A program made the translations under genes and the position numbers. A DNA stretch of 64,000 nt. Origin: CAZBSE01 sp964578625. Its GTDB lineage: Bacteria; Actinomycetota; Humimicrobiia; Humimicrobiales; Humimicrobiaceae. This document shows, piece after piece, positions 42,945 through 52,436 of this stretch (position 1 is the first letter of the stretch; every line of letters starts with the position of its first letter). The notes below the pieces were generated by a model. It was not told the DNA's origin and made no database searches. It saw only the letters and a program-made list of their open reading frames with translations. Where the stretch lies: the NCBI GenBank assembly GCA_964578625.1, contig CAZODQ010000006.1:1-64000 (forward strand). The letters run 5' to 3'.

Positions 42945-45246
42945 ATTTTTCTATCTTTTCCGAAACTATCTTGGAAATACCGTTGGACTGCATAGTCACA
43001 CCGTAAATCGTATCCGCGATTTCCATAGTCCTTTTCTGATGAGTGATTATTATAATCTGCTGCTTCTCTGAAAATTTCTTTATTAAAGTCAGAAACTTCA
43101 CAATATTGGCATCATCCAGTGCAGCATCCACTTCATCAAAAACATAAAAAGGTGAAGGATTTATAGAATAGATAGAGAAAAGAAAAGCCATCGAAACCAA
43201 GGACTTTTCCCCTCCCGAAAGTAATGATATAGGAACAAACTTATTATTGCCTATATCCACTTTAAGATCAATGCCTGTTTCATCACTGCCTGCATCTCGA
43301 CTTTTTTCAAGCTGCATCTCACCCTCACCTAATGGAAAAAGGACCTTAAAATAGTTATTAAAACATTTGTTTATTTCATCGAATTTTTTAAAAAAGAAAT
43401 CAGCTATTTTTTTATTAATGTCTTTGATCAGTTCCTCCAGATTCTTTCCGCTTTCAACCAGATCAAGCTTCTGCTTTGCCAAAAAGTCGAACCTGCTTTT
43501 TATCTTACTGTACTCGATTGCCGCATTAGGATTTACACTCCCGTATTTTTTTATTTCATTTTTAAGTTTCCTCACCTTTATCTGTGACTGCGCAACATCT
43601 TTACTGGGGCCGTAACTCTTAAGCGCATATTCCATTGACAGGTTGTAATTATCTGCAATATTTTCTGTTATTGTCTTTACCTTTTCTTTTATCTGCTCCT
43701 TTTTTAGATCAGCTTTATATATATTATTCTCAAGATTCGATCTGGATGCATTCAAAAGGTTTATCCTGCTGTCAATCTCATTAGTTTTATTCTGGCTGCT
43801 TGAAAGTAAATCCCTCCCCCTCTCAAATTCAGGGTAAAGCTTGCTTTTTATTTTCTCCGAAGCCGATATGCAGTCATTTAAAATCAAATAAATCTTCTCG
43901 GATCTCTTTAAGTTAATCATACAAATTTCTTTTATGGATTTAATGAGGCCGAGCCTTTCCTCAGAATCATTTATTTTCTTCCCGCTTCTTTTATTTGATT
44001 CCTTCTCCCTCCCGCTTGAATTTTTACCCTTTATGAATTTTTCGGCTGTCTTATATAAACTTTTTAATTCTTCTATTATCAATTTACCATCATCTTCAAT
44101 ATAACCTGAAATATTTTTATCTTTTACTTTTTCTTTTAATTTTGCTAAAAAATTTACAACCATCCTGTCAATTTTCTCAAGCCCTCTTAATACATTCTCA
44201 TAATACAAGAATTCGGCACTATCTGCTTTTTGGTCTAACTGCCCCTTCATGCCACCTGTGCTGTTTATGAAGCCCGCTAGCTCCAGATCAAACATGTTAT
44301 ATAATGTGCTGAAAACATTCTTTTTACTTTCAACTAAAGCTGTTATACTGGCAAGCCGGTCTTTTTCCGAATTAAACCGTTCGATCATAGTCTTCCGTAA
44401 TTCATGCTCCCCCGCCTTTTTATCAATAAGATTTAGAAGATCTTTTTTTTCTCCTTCTATTTGTAAGATCTCATCAGTAACCTTCTTTAATTTTATTTTA
44501 CTATATTCATAGTCCCTATTTTCACTTTCCCAATTTTTATTTAAATCTTTTAAATGAGCAATATAAAGGGAGATTTCCTCGCTCTTTAAAGAATTAGAGA
44601 TCTCGGCATGCCTCTGCGCCCTTTTTGCCTCGATTTCAAGTGGGTCCATAGTTCTTTTTATTTCTTCCATCAAATCACTTATTCTCTCTATATCACCTCT
44701 TACTTTTTGAAGCTTCCCGATAGATTTATCTCTCCTGTTTTTATGTTTTGATATACCCAGTATTTCATCAATTATAATTTTTCTTTCAACAGGTTTAAGT
44801 ACTGCAATATCATTTATCTGCCCCTGATTAACTATAATATTCAGACCCTTTCCTATCCCGCTGTCGGCTGTCATCTCTTGTATATCAAGTAATCTGCAGG
44901 GTGAGGAATTTATAAAATATTCGCTGCCTCCCCTCGAAAATACCCTGCGGGTGAATTTCACATCCCTGAATTCCGTATTAAACAGATTATCCGAGTTATC
45001 AAACATAAGAGAAACTTCAGCGATTCCCATTTCTTCCTCTTTGCTTCTAAAAATAATATCTCCCATAGAGCTCCCCCTCAGTGATTTCGGACTCTGTTCG
45101 CCTAAAACCCAAGATATAGCATCTGCTATATTGCTCTTCCCGCTTCCATTTGGCCCTACAATTACACTGACCCCAGGCTCAAAAAACAACTGGCTTTTAT
45201 TTTTAAAAGATTTAAATCCCCGGAGAGTTATATGTTTCAAGTACAA
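42928..45246 (-). CDS. smc: SMC ATPase, unusually short and without a recognisable hinge
   Basis: SMC is the core of condensin, which organises chromosomes. The head domains are clear: N-terminal GFKSFKNKSQ with Walker A VGPNGSGKSNIADAI near 31, and C-terminal LSGGEKSLVSMAFLFSIY near 670 with Walker B FYVFDEVDAALDD. The segment before the C-terminal head (NPNAAIEYSKIKSRFDFL) matches canonical SMC. However, the protein is 772 residues rather than about 1170-1190. Between the two coiled coils (roughly residues 300-440) there is no GR-TFLPL or other hinge signature; instead a charged linker with KNSSGREKESNKRSGKK. How it would dimerise is unclear. scpA and scpB are not in the window. Confidence 0.9.
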   Translation of the reverse strand: MYLKHITLRGFKSFKNKSQLFFEPGVSVIVGPNGSGKSNIADAISWVLGEQSPKSLRGSSMGDIIFRSKEEEMGIAEVSLMFDNSDNLFNTEFRDVKFTRRVFSRGGSEYFINSSPCRLLDIQEMTADSGIGKGLNIIVNQGQINDIAVLKPVERKIIIDEILGISKHKNRRDKSIGKLQKVRGDIERISDLMEEIKRTMDPLEIEAKRAQRHAEISNSLKSEEISLYIAHLKDLNKNWESENRDYEYSKIKLKKVTDEILQIEGEKKDLLNLIDKKAGEHELRKTMIERFNSEKDRLASITALVESKKNVFSTLYNMFDLELAGFINSTGGMKGQLDQKADSAEFLYYENVLRGLEKIDRMVVNFLAKLKEKVKDKNISGYIEDDGKLIIEELKSLYKTAEKFIKGKNSSGREKESNKRSGKKINDSEERLGLIKSIKEICMINLKRSEKIYLILNDCISASEKIKSKLYPEFERGRDLLSSSQNKTNEIDSRINLLNASRSNLENNIYKADLKKEQIKEKVKTITENIADNYNLSMEYALKSYGPSKDVAQSQIKVRKLKNEIKKYGSVNPNAAIEYSKIKSRFDFLAKQKLDLVESGKNLEELIKDINKKIADFFFKKFDEINKCFNNYFKVLFPLGEGEMQLEKSRDAGSDETGIDLKVDIGNNKFVPISLLSGGEKSLVSMAFLFSIYSINPSPFYVFDEVDAALDDANIVKFLTLIKKFSEKQQIIIITHQKRTMEIADTIYGVTMQSNGISKIVSEKIEKYAEVN

Positions 45247-45265
45247 TTTTGTATTCCTGATAAAA

Positions 45266-45982
45266 TTACAATTTTAAATTATATAGTTTCCTTAAAGTAT
45301 TTTTCGCAGCATCCTGTTCGGATTCCTTCTTGCTCCTGCCTTCACCTTTCCCGACTATTTTATCATCAAGCATTACTACGGAATAAAAGAACTTATCATG
45401 ATCGGGACCGCTGGATCTAACCAGTTTATACCTGGCCAGTTTTGAATAGTCCGCCTGGATAGCTTCCTGAAGATAAGTCTTATAATCCATGATCCCCTGT
45501 GTTTTTATAATTTTTTCAATCTTCTCTTTATACATGTTCAAAATCCATTTGAAAGTGAAATCAATTCCCTTATCAATGTAAACAGCACCTATAAGGGCCT
45601 CGAAGCTGTCCGCCAGGATAGATACTTTTTCCCTTCCCCCGCATAATCCTTCATTCTCACTTAACAGTATTTGCCGGCCTATTTTTATTTCCCTGGCCAT
45701 TACCGAAAGCATCTTTTTATTTATTAAAAACGCCCGTACTTTAGCCATTTTACCTTCGGTAAAATAGCCATACTCTCTGTATAGGTACGATGTAATGATA
45801 AAAGAAAGTATACTGTCACCCAGGAATTCAAGCTGTTCGTTTCCCCTTGATTTAATATTAATCAGACGTGCATATGATCTGTGAGTCAAACCCTGTATAT
45901 AAATTTTTAAATCAACAGCATTAATTCCTATACTTTTCAACCAGCTTTTTACATTAGTCTTCTGCAATATTTTATCTTTCAT
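45266..45982 (-). CDS. rnc: Ribonuclease III
   Basis: RNase III cuts double-stranded RNA in rRNA processing. The 238-residue protein has the signature NEQLEFLGDSILSFIITSYLY near 48 and ILADSFEALIGAVYIDKG near 121 (catalytic E and D), and a C-terminal dsRNA-binding domain with GKGEGRSKKESEQDAAKNTL. Standard length, between acpP and smc. Confidence 0.96.
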   Translation of the reverse strand: MKDKILQKTNVKSWLKSIGINAVDLKIYIQGLTHRSYARLINIKSRGNEQLEFLGDSILSFIITSYLYREYGYFTEGKMAKVRAFLINKKMLSVMAREIKIGRQILLSENEGLCGGREKVSILADSFEALIGAVYIDKGIDFTFKWILNMYKEKIEKIIKTQGIMDYKTYLQEAIQADYSKLARYKLVRSSGPDHDKFFYSVVMLDDKIVGKGEGRSKKESEQDAAKNTLRKLYNLKL

Positions 45983-46043
45983 TGAATAAGTTTCGCCGCC
46001 TTATTTAGCTGCAGAACTTTCTCTATATCTCTAAAACTGTTTC

Positions 46044-46280
46044 TTACTTCTTAGAATGGGCCTCAATATAGTCTAAAGCATCCTTTACTGTAATAATTTT
46101 TTCGGCATCCTCATCGCTTATCTCTATTCCGAATTTATCTTCAAATGCCATGATAAGCTCTACTAGATCCAATGAATCGGCTCCAAGGTCATCAATAAAT
46201 TTACTTTCGGCCTTGATATCTTCTGCCTTAACACCAAGTATATCAACCAAGATTTCCTTAAGCTTGTCAAAATTCTCCAT
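46044..46280 (-). CDS. acpP: Acyl carrier protein
   Basis: The 78-residue protein has the phosphopantetheine serine in DDLGADSLDLVELIMAFE. It carries growing acyl chains in fatty acid synthesis. It lies between plsX and rnc, the typical plsX-acpP-rnc arrangement. Confidence 0.97.
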   Translation of the reverse strand: MENFDKLKEILVDILGVKAEDIKAESKFIDDLGADSLDLVELIMAFEDKFGIEISDEDAEKIITVKDALDYIEAHSKK

Positions 46281-46301
46281 TCTTACTCCTTTTGTCCTTG
46301 T

Positions 46302-47321
46302 TTAAGATATTTCATTAATTTCTTCACCAATCTTTTTAGTTAAATTAGTTTTTAAACCCTCTACAGCAAACCTTATGGCATTCTTAGTTGCTCTAGCTTT
46401 TGAACTTCCGTGAGAAATAATTACCAGTTCCTTAAGTCCTAAAAGTTGTGCACCTCCGTATTCTTCATAATCAAATTTTTTCTTCATTTTAATAAAAGAG
46501 TTTTTAAGACCCAGAGCCGATAGTTTACTTATTAAATTTGAGGTTAATACCTGTTTTATTTCATTAAAAAATAAATTTGCCAGACCCTCTATCGATTTTA
46601 AAATCACATTTCCTACAAAGCCGTCACAAACCGCTACATCCGTTCTTCCGTCAAACATTTCCCTGCCTTCGATATTCCCTACAAAATTAATATTCGAACA
46701 GTTTTTAAGCAGTTTATGACTTTCAACTGCAAACTCGCTTCCCTTCTTTTCTTCTTCTCCGATATTCACCAGAGCTACTCTCGGATTGTCTATACCTAAT
46801 ACGTTCTCAGAATAAACCTTTCCCATTATAGCAAATTGTACAAGATAATAAGGTTTGCAATCAGCATTTGCGCCGGCATCTATTAATACAAATTTCTTAT
46901 CTGAAAGCGGTACTACTACTCCAATAGCAGGCCTTGCTATATTTTCTATTCTTTTTATATTAAAGAGGGAACAGGCCATCACCGCACCGGTATTTCCAGC
47001 AGAAAGAAAAGCACTTCCACCTCTGCTGGACACAAGCTGCGAACCTATAAAAATGGAAGAATTCCTTTTTCTCCTTAAGACTTCCGACGGCGATTCATTC
47101 ATTGTGACTTCCTGTGAACTTTCCACAATCTCAATACCGTCCAGGTCCAACCGGTTGAAATCTGCAGCCGCTCTTACCTTTCGGCTGTTTCCGACCAATT
47201 TTATTTCTGCTCCAAAGTCACGTTTTGCCTCTACGGCACCCCTGATAATCTCTTCGGGAGCAAAATCCCCTCCCATCGCATCTACGACTACCGTATATTC
47301 ATTTAAATTAAAATCCACCAT
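46302..47321 (-). CDS. plsX: Phosphate acyltransferase PlsX
   Basis: PlsX makes acyl-phosphate from acyl-ACP, feeding PlsY in phospholipid synthesis. The 339-residue protein has VVDAMGGDFAPEEIIRGA near 11, VLIDAGANADCKPYYL near 150 and CDGFVGNVILKSIEG near 232. Full length. Confidence 0.95.
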   Translation of the reverse strand: MVDFNLNEYTVVVDAMGGDFAPEEIIRGAVEAKRDFGAEIKLVGNSRKVRAAADFNRLDLDGIEIVESSQEVTMNESPSEVLRRKRNSSIFIGSQLVSSRGGSAFLSAGNTGAVMACSLFNIKRIENIARPAIGVVVPLSDKKFVLIDAGANADCKPYYLVQFAIMGKVYSENVLGIDNPRVALVNIGEEEKKGSEFAVESHKLLKNCSNINFVGNIEGREMFDGRTDVAVCDGFVGNVILKSIEGLANLFFNEIKQVLTSNLISKLSALGLKNSFIKMKKKFDYEEYGGAQLLGLKELVIISHGSSKARATKNAIRFAVEGLKTNLTKKIGEEINEIS

Positions 47322-47338
47322 ATTATATACAAGCCATA

Positions 47339-48403
47339 TTATTTTTTTGAGATTTCCATCAGTCTTTTTATGTCAACATACTCCCTTACCACGTCGACTA
47401 TTTTATCTATCTTTTTAATCTCATGAAATCTTACATGACCTATAATCTCTCCTACTTTCTCCACTGCTGTAAGTGTATCAAAATTAACCAGGATCATTGG
47501 CACACCTAATTCTTCAGCTCTCCCCAGAACTATGGTGCTCGGCTGAAAATTACCTGTAAGTATAAGGCATTTGGTAGGAGTTTCCAGAGCAGCAAGCTGA
47601 ACATCAGCTCTATCTCCGCCGGTTATTACTGCTTTATTTGCTTTTCTTCTAAAAAACTTTAGAGCCTGTTCCTGACCCATTGCCCCAACCATAAATGTCT
47701 CTACAAGTTCATCAACTTTATCCTGAGCACAGATTATCTGGCCCCCTAAAAGTTCGGCCATTTCCTTTATGCTTACCGAAGATAGCATTTTATTTGATAC
47801 AATGTACCCAAAAACTTCTATTTTATTTTTCACAAGGAATGGAACTATTAATTCTTCAACGTATTCCAGCTGGCTCCTTGGAACCCAGTTTATAATTATT
47901 CCTGCAAGACAGCTGCCCAGTAATTGCCTTGAATACAGAATCTGATCCACGATTTCAGAACTGTACTTGATTACCATAACTGTCTTAGCTCCTAAACTTT
48001 CACAAATCTTATCCGAAGATATTCCTAAAAAGTATCCGTCCTCAACACTCTTGGCTCCTTCTAAAATTATAATATCCTTATCTTTTTGAATCCTGTTATA
48101 TGATTTTTTGATCAGATCCATAAATCCCTTTGAAAAATCCTTATCCTTCAGACCCTCCCTGCTATACTGCTGGGTCAACACAATAGGGCAAATATCCTCA
48201 AGCTCCTCCTTGACACCAAGTATATTGGAAATATACTGTGCATCTTCATCCGTAATTATCCCCCCTACCCGGGTAGGCAGTGTACCTACCGGTTTCATAT
48301 ACCCTACCTTCAGTCCTTTTTCTGAAAATAGTTTTCCTACGCCTACACACATTGAACTTTTGCCCGAAAAGGGCTGGTTTGAAATAAAAAATAAAGGAAA
48401 CAT
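47339..48403 (-). CDS. BioD-like/DRTGG-domain protein, partner of the acyl-CoA synthetase
   Basis: The 354-residue protein has an N-terminal P-loop dethiobiotin-synthetase-like domain (SNQPFSGKSSMCVGV; VGYMKPVG; IILEGAKS) and a C-terminal DRTGG-type domain (VITGGDRADVQLAAL near 248). This is the layout of the regulatory N-terminus of long phosphotransacetylases, but the catalytic PTA domain is missing. It ends directly against the upstream gene for ADP-forming acyl-CoA synthetase (1 nt apart), suggesting a regulatory or accessory role in acetyl-CoA/acetate exchange. Function is inferred from context. Confidence 0.85.
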   Translation of the reverse strand: MFPLFFISNQPFSGKSSMCVGVGKLFSEKGLKVGYMKPVGTLPTRVGGIITDEDAQYISNILGVKEELEDICPIVLTQQYSREGLKDKDFSKGFMDLIKKSYNRIQKDKDIIILEGAKSVEDGYFLGISSDKICESLGAKTVMVIKYSSEIVDQILYSRQLLGSCLAGIIINWVPRSQLEYVEELIVPFLVKNKIEVFGYIVSNKMLSSVSIKEMAELLGGQIICAQDKVDELVETFMVGAMGQEQALKFFRRKANKAVITGGDRADVQLAALETPTKCLILTGNFQPSTIVLGRAEELGVPMILVNFDTLTAVEKVGEIIGHVRFHEIKKIDKIVDVVREYVDIKRLMEISKK

Positions 48404-48404
48404 T

Positions 48405-50522
48405 TTAACCTCCTATTCTTATTCTTGCATCTCCAGCTATAGAACCTTCACCCTGTCTTCTTACAAAAAGCGGATTTATATCCATTTCCATTATTTCAGG
48501 AAAATCTGTTACCAGCTGGGATACTTTAAGTATAATTTCAATTATACTGTCAATATCCGAAGGATCCTCACCCCTTGTACCTTTAAGCAGCTTGACTGCC
48601 TTGATCTCTCCTATCATTTCAGCGGCAACCTTTCTACTCAAAGGCGCGATCCTAAAAGAAACATCCTTAAGTGCCTCAACATATATTCCACCGAGTCCGA
48701 ACATAATTACGTGACCGAACTGGGGATCTTCATTTATTCCGATTATAATCTCTTTCTTGTCCTCAATAAATTCCTGAACAAGAATACCCCTTATATTGGC
48801 ATCAGGCATATATTTTTTTACATTGAAAAGAATCTGATCATAATTCTCTTCCAGTTCCTTTTCATCCTGTATCCCTACCTTAACACCGCCGACATCAGTT
48901 TTATGTAAAATATTGGGAGAAACAATTTTCAGCACCAGTGGGTAACCGATTCTTTTTGCTATTTCCTTTGCTTTTTTTATATCACAGGCCAGCTCCGCTT
49001 CGGGTACCCTTATATCATATATTTTTAAGATTTCCCGTGATTCCATTTCTCCCAGTTCCATTCTGCCTTCACAGCGGCACCTATCAAATATCTCTTTGAC
49101 TCTTCTGCTATCAATATCAAACTTTTCAACAGGGAAGCTTTCCGTTGATTTCCATTCGGTATAATCCATCATTACTTTCAACGTATTTATCGCTTCTTCG
49201 GGAATTTCAAAATTAGGGATATTCTTCTCAGCTAAAAAATTAACTGCTTTTTCTACTTCAGAACCTCCCATAAAACTTGTCAGGACCGGAATATGGCTAT
49301 CGCTTTTTTTCATTACTTCCGCAATCGATCTGGCCGTTTCTAAAGATTGAGTCATACCCTGCGGGGTAAGCATTACAACTACAGCATCGACATTACTATC
49401 CTCTATAACTACTTCCAGAGCCTTCCTATACCTGTCTGCCAGTGCATCCCCCAATATATCAACCGGATTATATAGATTTGCCGCCGTCGGTAAAAATTTC
49501 TTCAATTCATCTATAGTTTTATTTTCAAAACTTGCCAGTGTTATGCCATTTTTCTCACACGCGTCAGTAGCCATAATACCAGGTCCGCCCGCATTTGTTA
49601 TTATTGCAACTTTTTTATCTTTAGGCAATGGTTGGCGAGAAAAAGCAGAAGCATAATTAAAAAGGTCTCTAACATTATTTGCCCTTATTATTCCTGCCTG
49701 TTTAAAGGCTGCCTCATAAGCACTTGCCGAACCTGCAAGTGTACCTGTATGAGAAGATACAGCCCTGGCTCCGGCATCAGTATTACCGGATTTGATTATG
49801 ATTATAGGTTTCTTTTTAGAAACCCTGGAAGATATCCTTATAAATTCCCTTCCGTATTTCACTCCTTCAAGATAAGCAGTAATGACTTCTGTATCTTTAT
49901 CATTCTCCAATTCTTCAATCAGGTCATTCTCCGAAATATCGGCTTTATTTCCCAGAGATACAAATTTTGAAAATCCTATATTATTAGTTTTTGCCCAATC
50001 CAGAACAGAGACTCCAAGTGCACCTGACTGTGATATAAAGCCTATATTACCACCGGGAGGCATATTGGGTGAAAAAGAAGCATTTATAGGGCAGCCGGTA
50101 TTTATTATTCCCAGGCAGTTTGGACCAAGTATTCTTATTCCATAATTCTTTGCTCTCTCAACTAAATGTCTTTCTCTTCTGGCACCTTCTATACCGGACT
50201 CTTTAAATCCCGCGGAAATAACAACAGACCATTTTACATTCTTTTTTGAACACTCTTCGAGAACTTCCAGCACAAGTATGGAAGGGATCACTATTATGGC
50301 CAAATCAATATCGCAGGAAACATTTAGAACTGATGGATAGCATTTAACGCCGCATATTTTATCTGCTTTTGGATTTATTGGAAATAATTTTCCTTTATAT
50401 CCTGAATTTATTATATTGCAAAGGATAGTGTGGCCTACTTTTTTCTTTTCTCTGGCAGCTCCTATTACCGCTACAGATTCAGGACAAAAAAGATGGTGCA
50501 AACTCAAATCACAGACCTCCAA
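48405..50522 (-). CDS. Acetate/acyl-CoA synthetase, ADP-forming, fused alpha-beta
   Basis: ADP-forming acyl-CoA synthetases convert acetyl-CoA, ADP and phosphate to acetate, ATP and CoA, giving substrate-level ATP in fermenters. The 705-residue protein has the CoA-binding domain (FCPESVAVIGAAREKKKVGH near 11), the succinyl-CoA-ligase-like domains with the phosphohistidine region AVSSHTGTLAGS near 255, and an ATP-grasp domain from about 480 (GYPLVLKIVSPNILHKTDVGGV). Domain order matches the fused archaeal and bacterial AcdAB type. It is followed by the DRTGG-domain protein. This suggests a peptide- or sugar-fermenting energy metabolism, which is inference. Confidence 0.92.
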   Translation of the reverse strand: MEVCDLSLHHLFCPESVAVIGAAREKKKVGHTILCNIINSGYKGKLFPINPKADKICGVKCYPSVLNVSCDIDLAIIVIPSILVLEVLEECSKKNVKWSVVISAGFKESGIEGARRERHLVERAKNYGIRILGPNCLGIINTGCPINASFSPNMPPGGNIGFISQSGALGVSVLDWAKTNNIGFSKFVSLGNKADISENDLIEELENDKDTEVITAYLEGVKYGREFIRISSRVSKKKPIIIIKSGNTDAGARAVSSHTGTLAGSASAYEAAFKQAGIIRANNVRDLFNYASAFSRQPLPKDKKVAIITNAGGPGIMATDACEKNGITLASFENKTIDELKKFLPTAANLYNPVDILGDALADRYRKALEVVIEDSNVDAVVVMLTPQGMTQSLETARSIAEVMKKSDSHIPVLTSFMGGSEVEKAVNFLAEKNIPNFEIPEEAINTLKVMMDYTEWKSTESFPVEKFDIDSRRVKEIFDRCRCEGRMELGEMESREILKIYDIRVPEAELACDIKKAKEIAKRIGYPLVLKIVSPNILHKTDVGGVKVGIQDEKELEENYDQILFNVKKYMPDANIRGILVQEFIEDKKEIIIGINEDPQFGHVIMFGLGGIYVEALKDVSFRIAPLSRKVAAEMIGEIKAVKLLKGTRGEDPSDIDSIIEIILKVSQLVTDFPEIMEMDINPLFVRRQGEGSIAGDARIRIGG

Positions 50523-50537
50523 TTCCAGTTAAATAAC

Positions 50538-50780
50538 TCATTTTTTCTTGCTTGCTTCCCTGGTTTCTTTCTTGCCTTTTTCCTTGCCTTTTTCCTTGCC
50601 TTTTTCCTCAAATATTATTATCTCGTGTTCAGCATAATATCCGCAATTCTCACACACCCTGTGAGAAATCTTTTTACTGTGGCATCTGGGACATTCTACA
50701 ATAGTGATTAATTTTAATTTATGATGAGTCCTTCGCTTGTCTCTTTTAGACTTTGATGTTTTTCTTTTGGGAACTGCCAA
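50538..50780 (-). CDS. rpmF: 50S ribosomal protein L32, zinc form with repeat tail
   Basis: The 80-residue protein starts at TTG 50780 (AGGAGG 8 nt upstream), giving MAVPKRKTSKSKRDKRRTHH, the classic L32 start. It keeps four cysteines (CPRCHSKK and CENCGYY), so it is the zinc-ribbon form. The C-terminus has KGKEKGKEKGKKE, produced by a 12-bp tandem repeat. The frame extends upstream to 50831 but that part is not L32-like. Confidence 0.94.
   Translation of the reverse strand: MAVPKRKTSKSKRDKRRTHHKLKLITIVECPRCHSKKISHRVCENCGYYAEHEIIIFEEKGKEKGKEKGKKETREASKKK
50572..50608. repeat. 12-bp tandem repeat in the rpmF 3' end
   Basis: The plus strand repeats TTGCCTTTTTCC three times. On the coding strand it gives GKEK units in the tail of L32. 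Such repeats change copy number readily. Confidence 0.7.
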
Positions 50781-50872
50781 TACCCTGTCCTCCTGCTTAC
50801 ATATTGTTACAAACTTGTTATAAAAAAACAAACATTTAAATATACCATAAAAAAATAATTATTCAATAAATA

Positions 50873-51334
50873 TTATTTCTCACCCATATCCATACTGCTT
50901 CTGAACTGTTCCCTTCCCTTTTCAATTGCTGTTATCAGCTTATGAAGCACTGCCTCCAGGTTTGCAAGTTTTTCATCAGCATAATCCTCGGCTTCCAGCC
51001 TGATGGTTCTTGCTTTTGCTTCTGCAGCAGACATTATTTCCTCAGATTCTCTGGTTGCATTTTTTAATACTTCGGTCTCACTTATGAGTAACTGAGCCTT
51101 TTCCCTGGCTTCCGATACTATTCTTTCGGAATACCTTTTGGCTTCCTCAATCATATTCTCTCTTTCCTTTACAATCCATCTGGATTGCTTGAATTCTTCA
51201 GGCAGCAAATTCCTGAGCTCATCAAGCAGATCAAATATCTCGCTTTCATTGACAATTATATTAGATGAAAACGGGATTCTTCTACTTTTCTCCAGGAATT
51301 CTTCTATTTTGTCTACAATATCAATTACATTCAT
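50873..51334 (-). CDS. DivIVA/SepIVA-like coiled-coil protein
   Basis: A 153-residue coiled-coil protein beginning MNVIDIVDKIEEFLEKSRRIPFS, with an acidic-basic heptad pattern from about residue 50 to 145 (AKRYSERIVSEAREKAQLLI). In actinobacteria a DivIVA-domain protein (SepIVA in mycobacteria) is encoded at this spot between coaD and rpmF, where it has a role in division or polar growth. Sequence similarity to ATP synthase subunit b-like coiled coils also occurs, so the assignment rests on position and predicted structure. Confidence 0.65.
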   Translation of the reverse strand: MNVIDIVDKIEEFLEKSRRIPFSSNIIVNESEIFDLLDELRNLLPEEFKQSRWIVKERENMIEEAKRYSERIVSEAREKAQLLISETEVLKNATRESEEIMSAAEAKARTIRLEAEDYADEKLANLEAVLHKLITAIEKGREQFRSSMDMGEK

Positions 51335-51377
51335 GGCTATTCTCCATATCTGTTTCTTTTTAATTAATCATTTTTCT

Positions 51378-51854
51378 TTAAAAACTTTCAGAAATGTCTT
51401 TTTCTATCTCATCCGGAACCAGGCCTTTTATACAGCCTTTAAACCTTGCCACCTCTTTCACCGCACTGGAGCTCAAGTAGGCAAACTTGGGATTTGTGAC
51501 CATAAACATAGTCTCTACTTCAGGATTTAACTTCTTATTTATCTGTGCCATCTGAAACTCATATTCAAAATCCGATATTGCCCTGAGACCCTTGATTATA
51601 ACTGATGCATTTTCTTTTTTGGCAAGATCCACAAGCAGCCCCTCAAAAGTTATCACTTCAACATTGCTAAGGCCGCTTAAAGCCCTTTTTACAAAATCAA
51701 TTCTCTTTTCTATCGGATAAAAAGATTTCTTTCTGGTATCTTTTGACACAGCCACTATCACTTTGTAAAAGACTTTTGAACATCTCTTGATTATGTCTTT
51801 ATGTCCCTCAGTCAACGGATCGTATGTTCCCGGGCATAATGCTATCTTTTCCAT
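51378..51854 (-). CDS. coaD: Phosphopantetheine adenylyltransferase
   Basis: CoaD makes dephospho-CoA. The 158-residue protein has PGTYDPLTEGHKDII near 8 (H-x-G-H type), GLRAISDFEYEFQMAQINKKL near 88 and YLSSSAVKEVARF near 125. Standard length, after rsmD. Confidence 0.96.
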   Translation of the reverse strand: MEKIALCPGTYDPLTEGHKDIIKRCSKVFYKVIVAVSKDTRKKSFYPIEKRIDFVKRALSGLSNVEVITFEGLLVDLAKKENASVIIKGLRAISDFEYEFQMAQINKKLNPEVETMFMVTNPKFAYLSSSAVKEVARFKGCIKGLVPDEIEKDISESF

Positions 51855-51876
51855 AATAATATTCTGTCTTTTTAAT

Positions 51877-52431
51877 TTAATAAGGTGAGAGATAAATTAC
51901 TTTTTTATCTCCAAAATGCGACTGTTTTATTTTCTTTAAATTTTTTATCTCCGTGTCCGTATCCTTTTTAAAAAAATACTCATATATAATCAGACTATCA
52001 GCTCTGGTAATTTTCTTACATGCTAAAATATCAAATATTTCCCCCATTATACCACTTTCAATTTTGTATGGCGGGTCCAGAAAAACAATATCCCACTTCG
52101 GACTCCTGCAGGACTTTAAAAACTTTAAAACATCACTCCTTAATATCCTGTAATTTTTACCGCTATCTTTAAAATACCTGGTATTATACTGAATAAGATT
52201 GATTGAACACAGACTATTATCCACAAAATATACCGTGCTGCAATTTCTACTTAAAGATTCTACTCCCAGCGAACCTGTACCCGAAAAAAGATCCAGAACT
52301 TTCGAACCTTCAATCCTGTCGCCGATAACATTAAAAATGCTCTCTTTTACGCTGTCTAAAGTGGGTCTTATTTTATAATCCGAAGGAGGCTTTAACTTTC
52401 TACCCTTGAATTTGCCGGAAATAATTCTAAT
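51877..52431 (-). CDS. rsmD: 16S rRNA (guanine-966-N2)-methyltransferase RsmD, ATT start
   Basis: RsmD methylates G966 of 16S rRNA. Translated from ATT 52431 the 184-residue protein begins (M)RIISGKFKGRKLKPPSDY, then IRPTLDSVKESIFNVIG and VLDLFSGTGSLGVES (AdoMet site), and ends with the catalytic IVFLDPPY motif, all at family positions. The frame upstream of the ATT is closed by TAA after one codon (GTC), and the first ATG/GTG/TTG downstream (GTG 52224) would lose the AdoMet-binding motif. GGTGAT lies 5 nt before the ATT. ATT is thus the only plausible start and falls exactly on the family's initial methionine. recG, which usually lies upstream, is missing. Confidence 0.9.
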   Translation of the reverse strand: MRIISGKFKGRKLKPPSDYKIRPTLDSVKESIFNVIGDRIEGSKVLDLFSGTGSLGVESLSRNCSTVYFVDNSLCSINLIQYNTRYFKDSGKNYRILRSDVLKFLKSCRSPKWDIVFLDPPYKIESGIMGEIFDILACKKITRADSLIIYEYFFKKDTDTEIKNLKKIKQSHFGDKKVIYLSPY

Positions 52432-52436
52432 GACTT

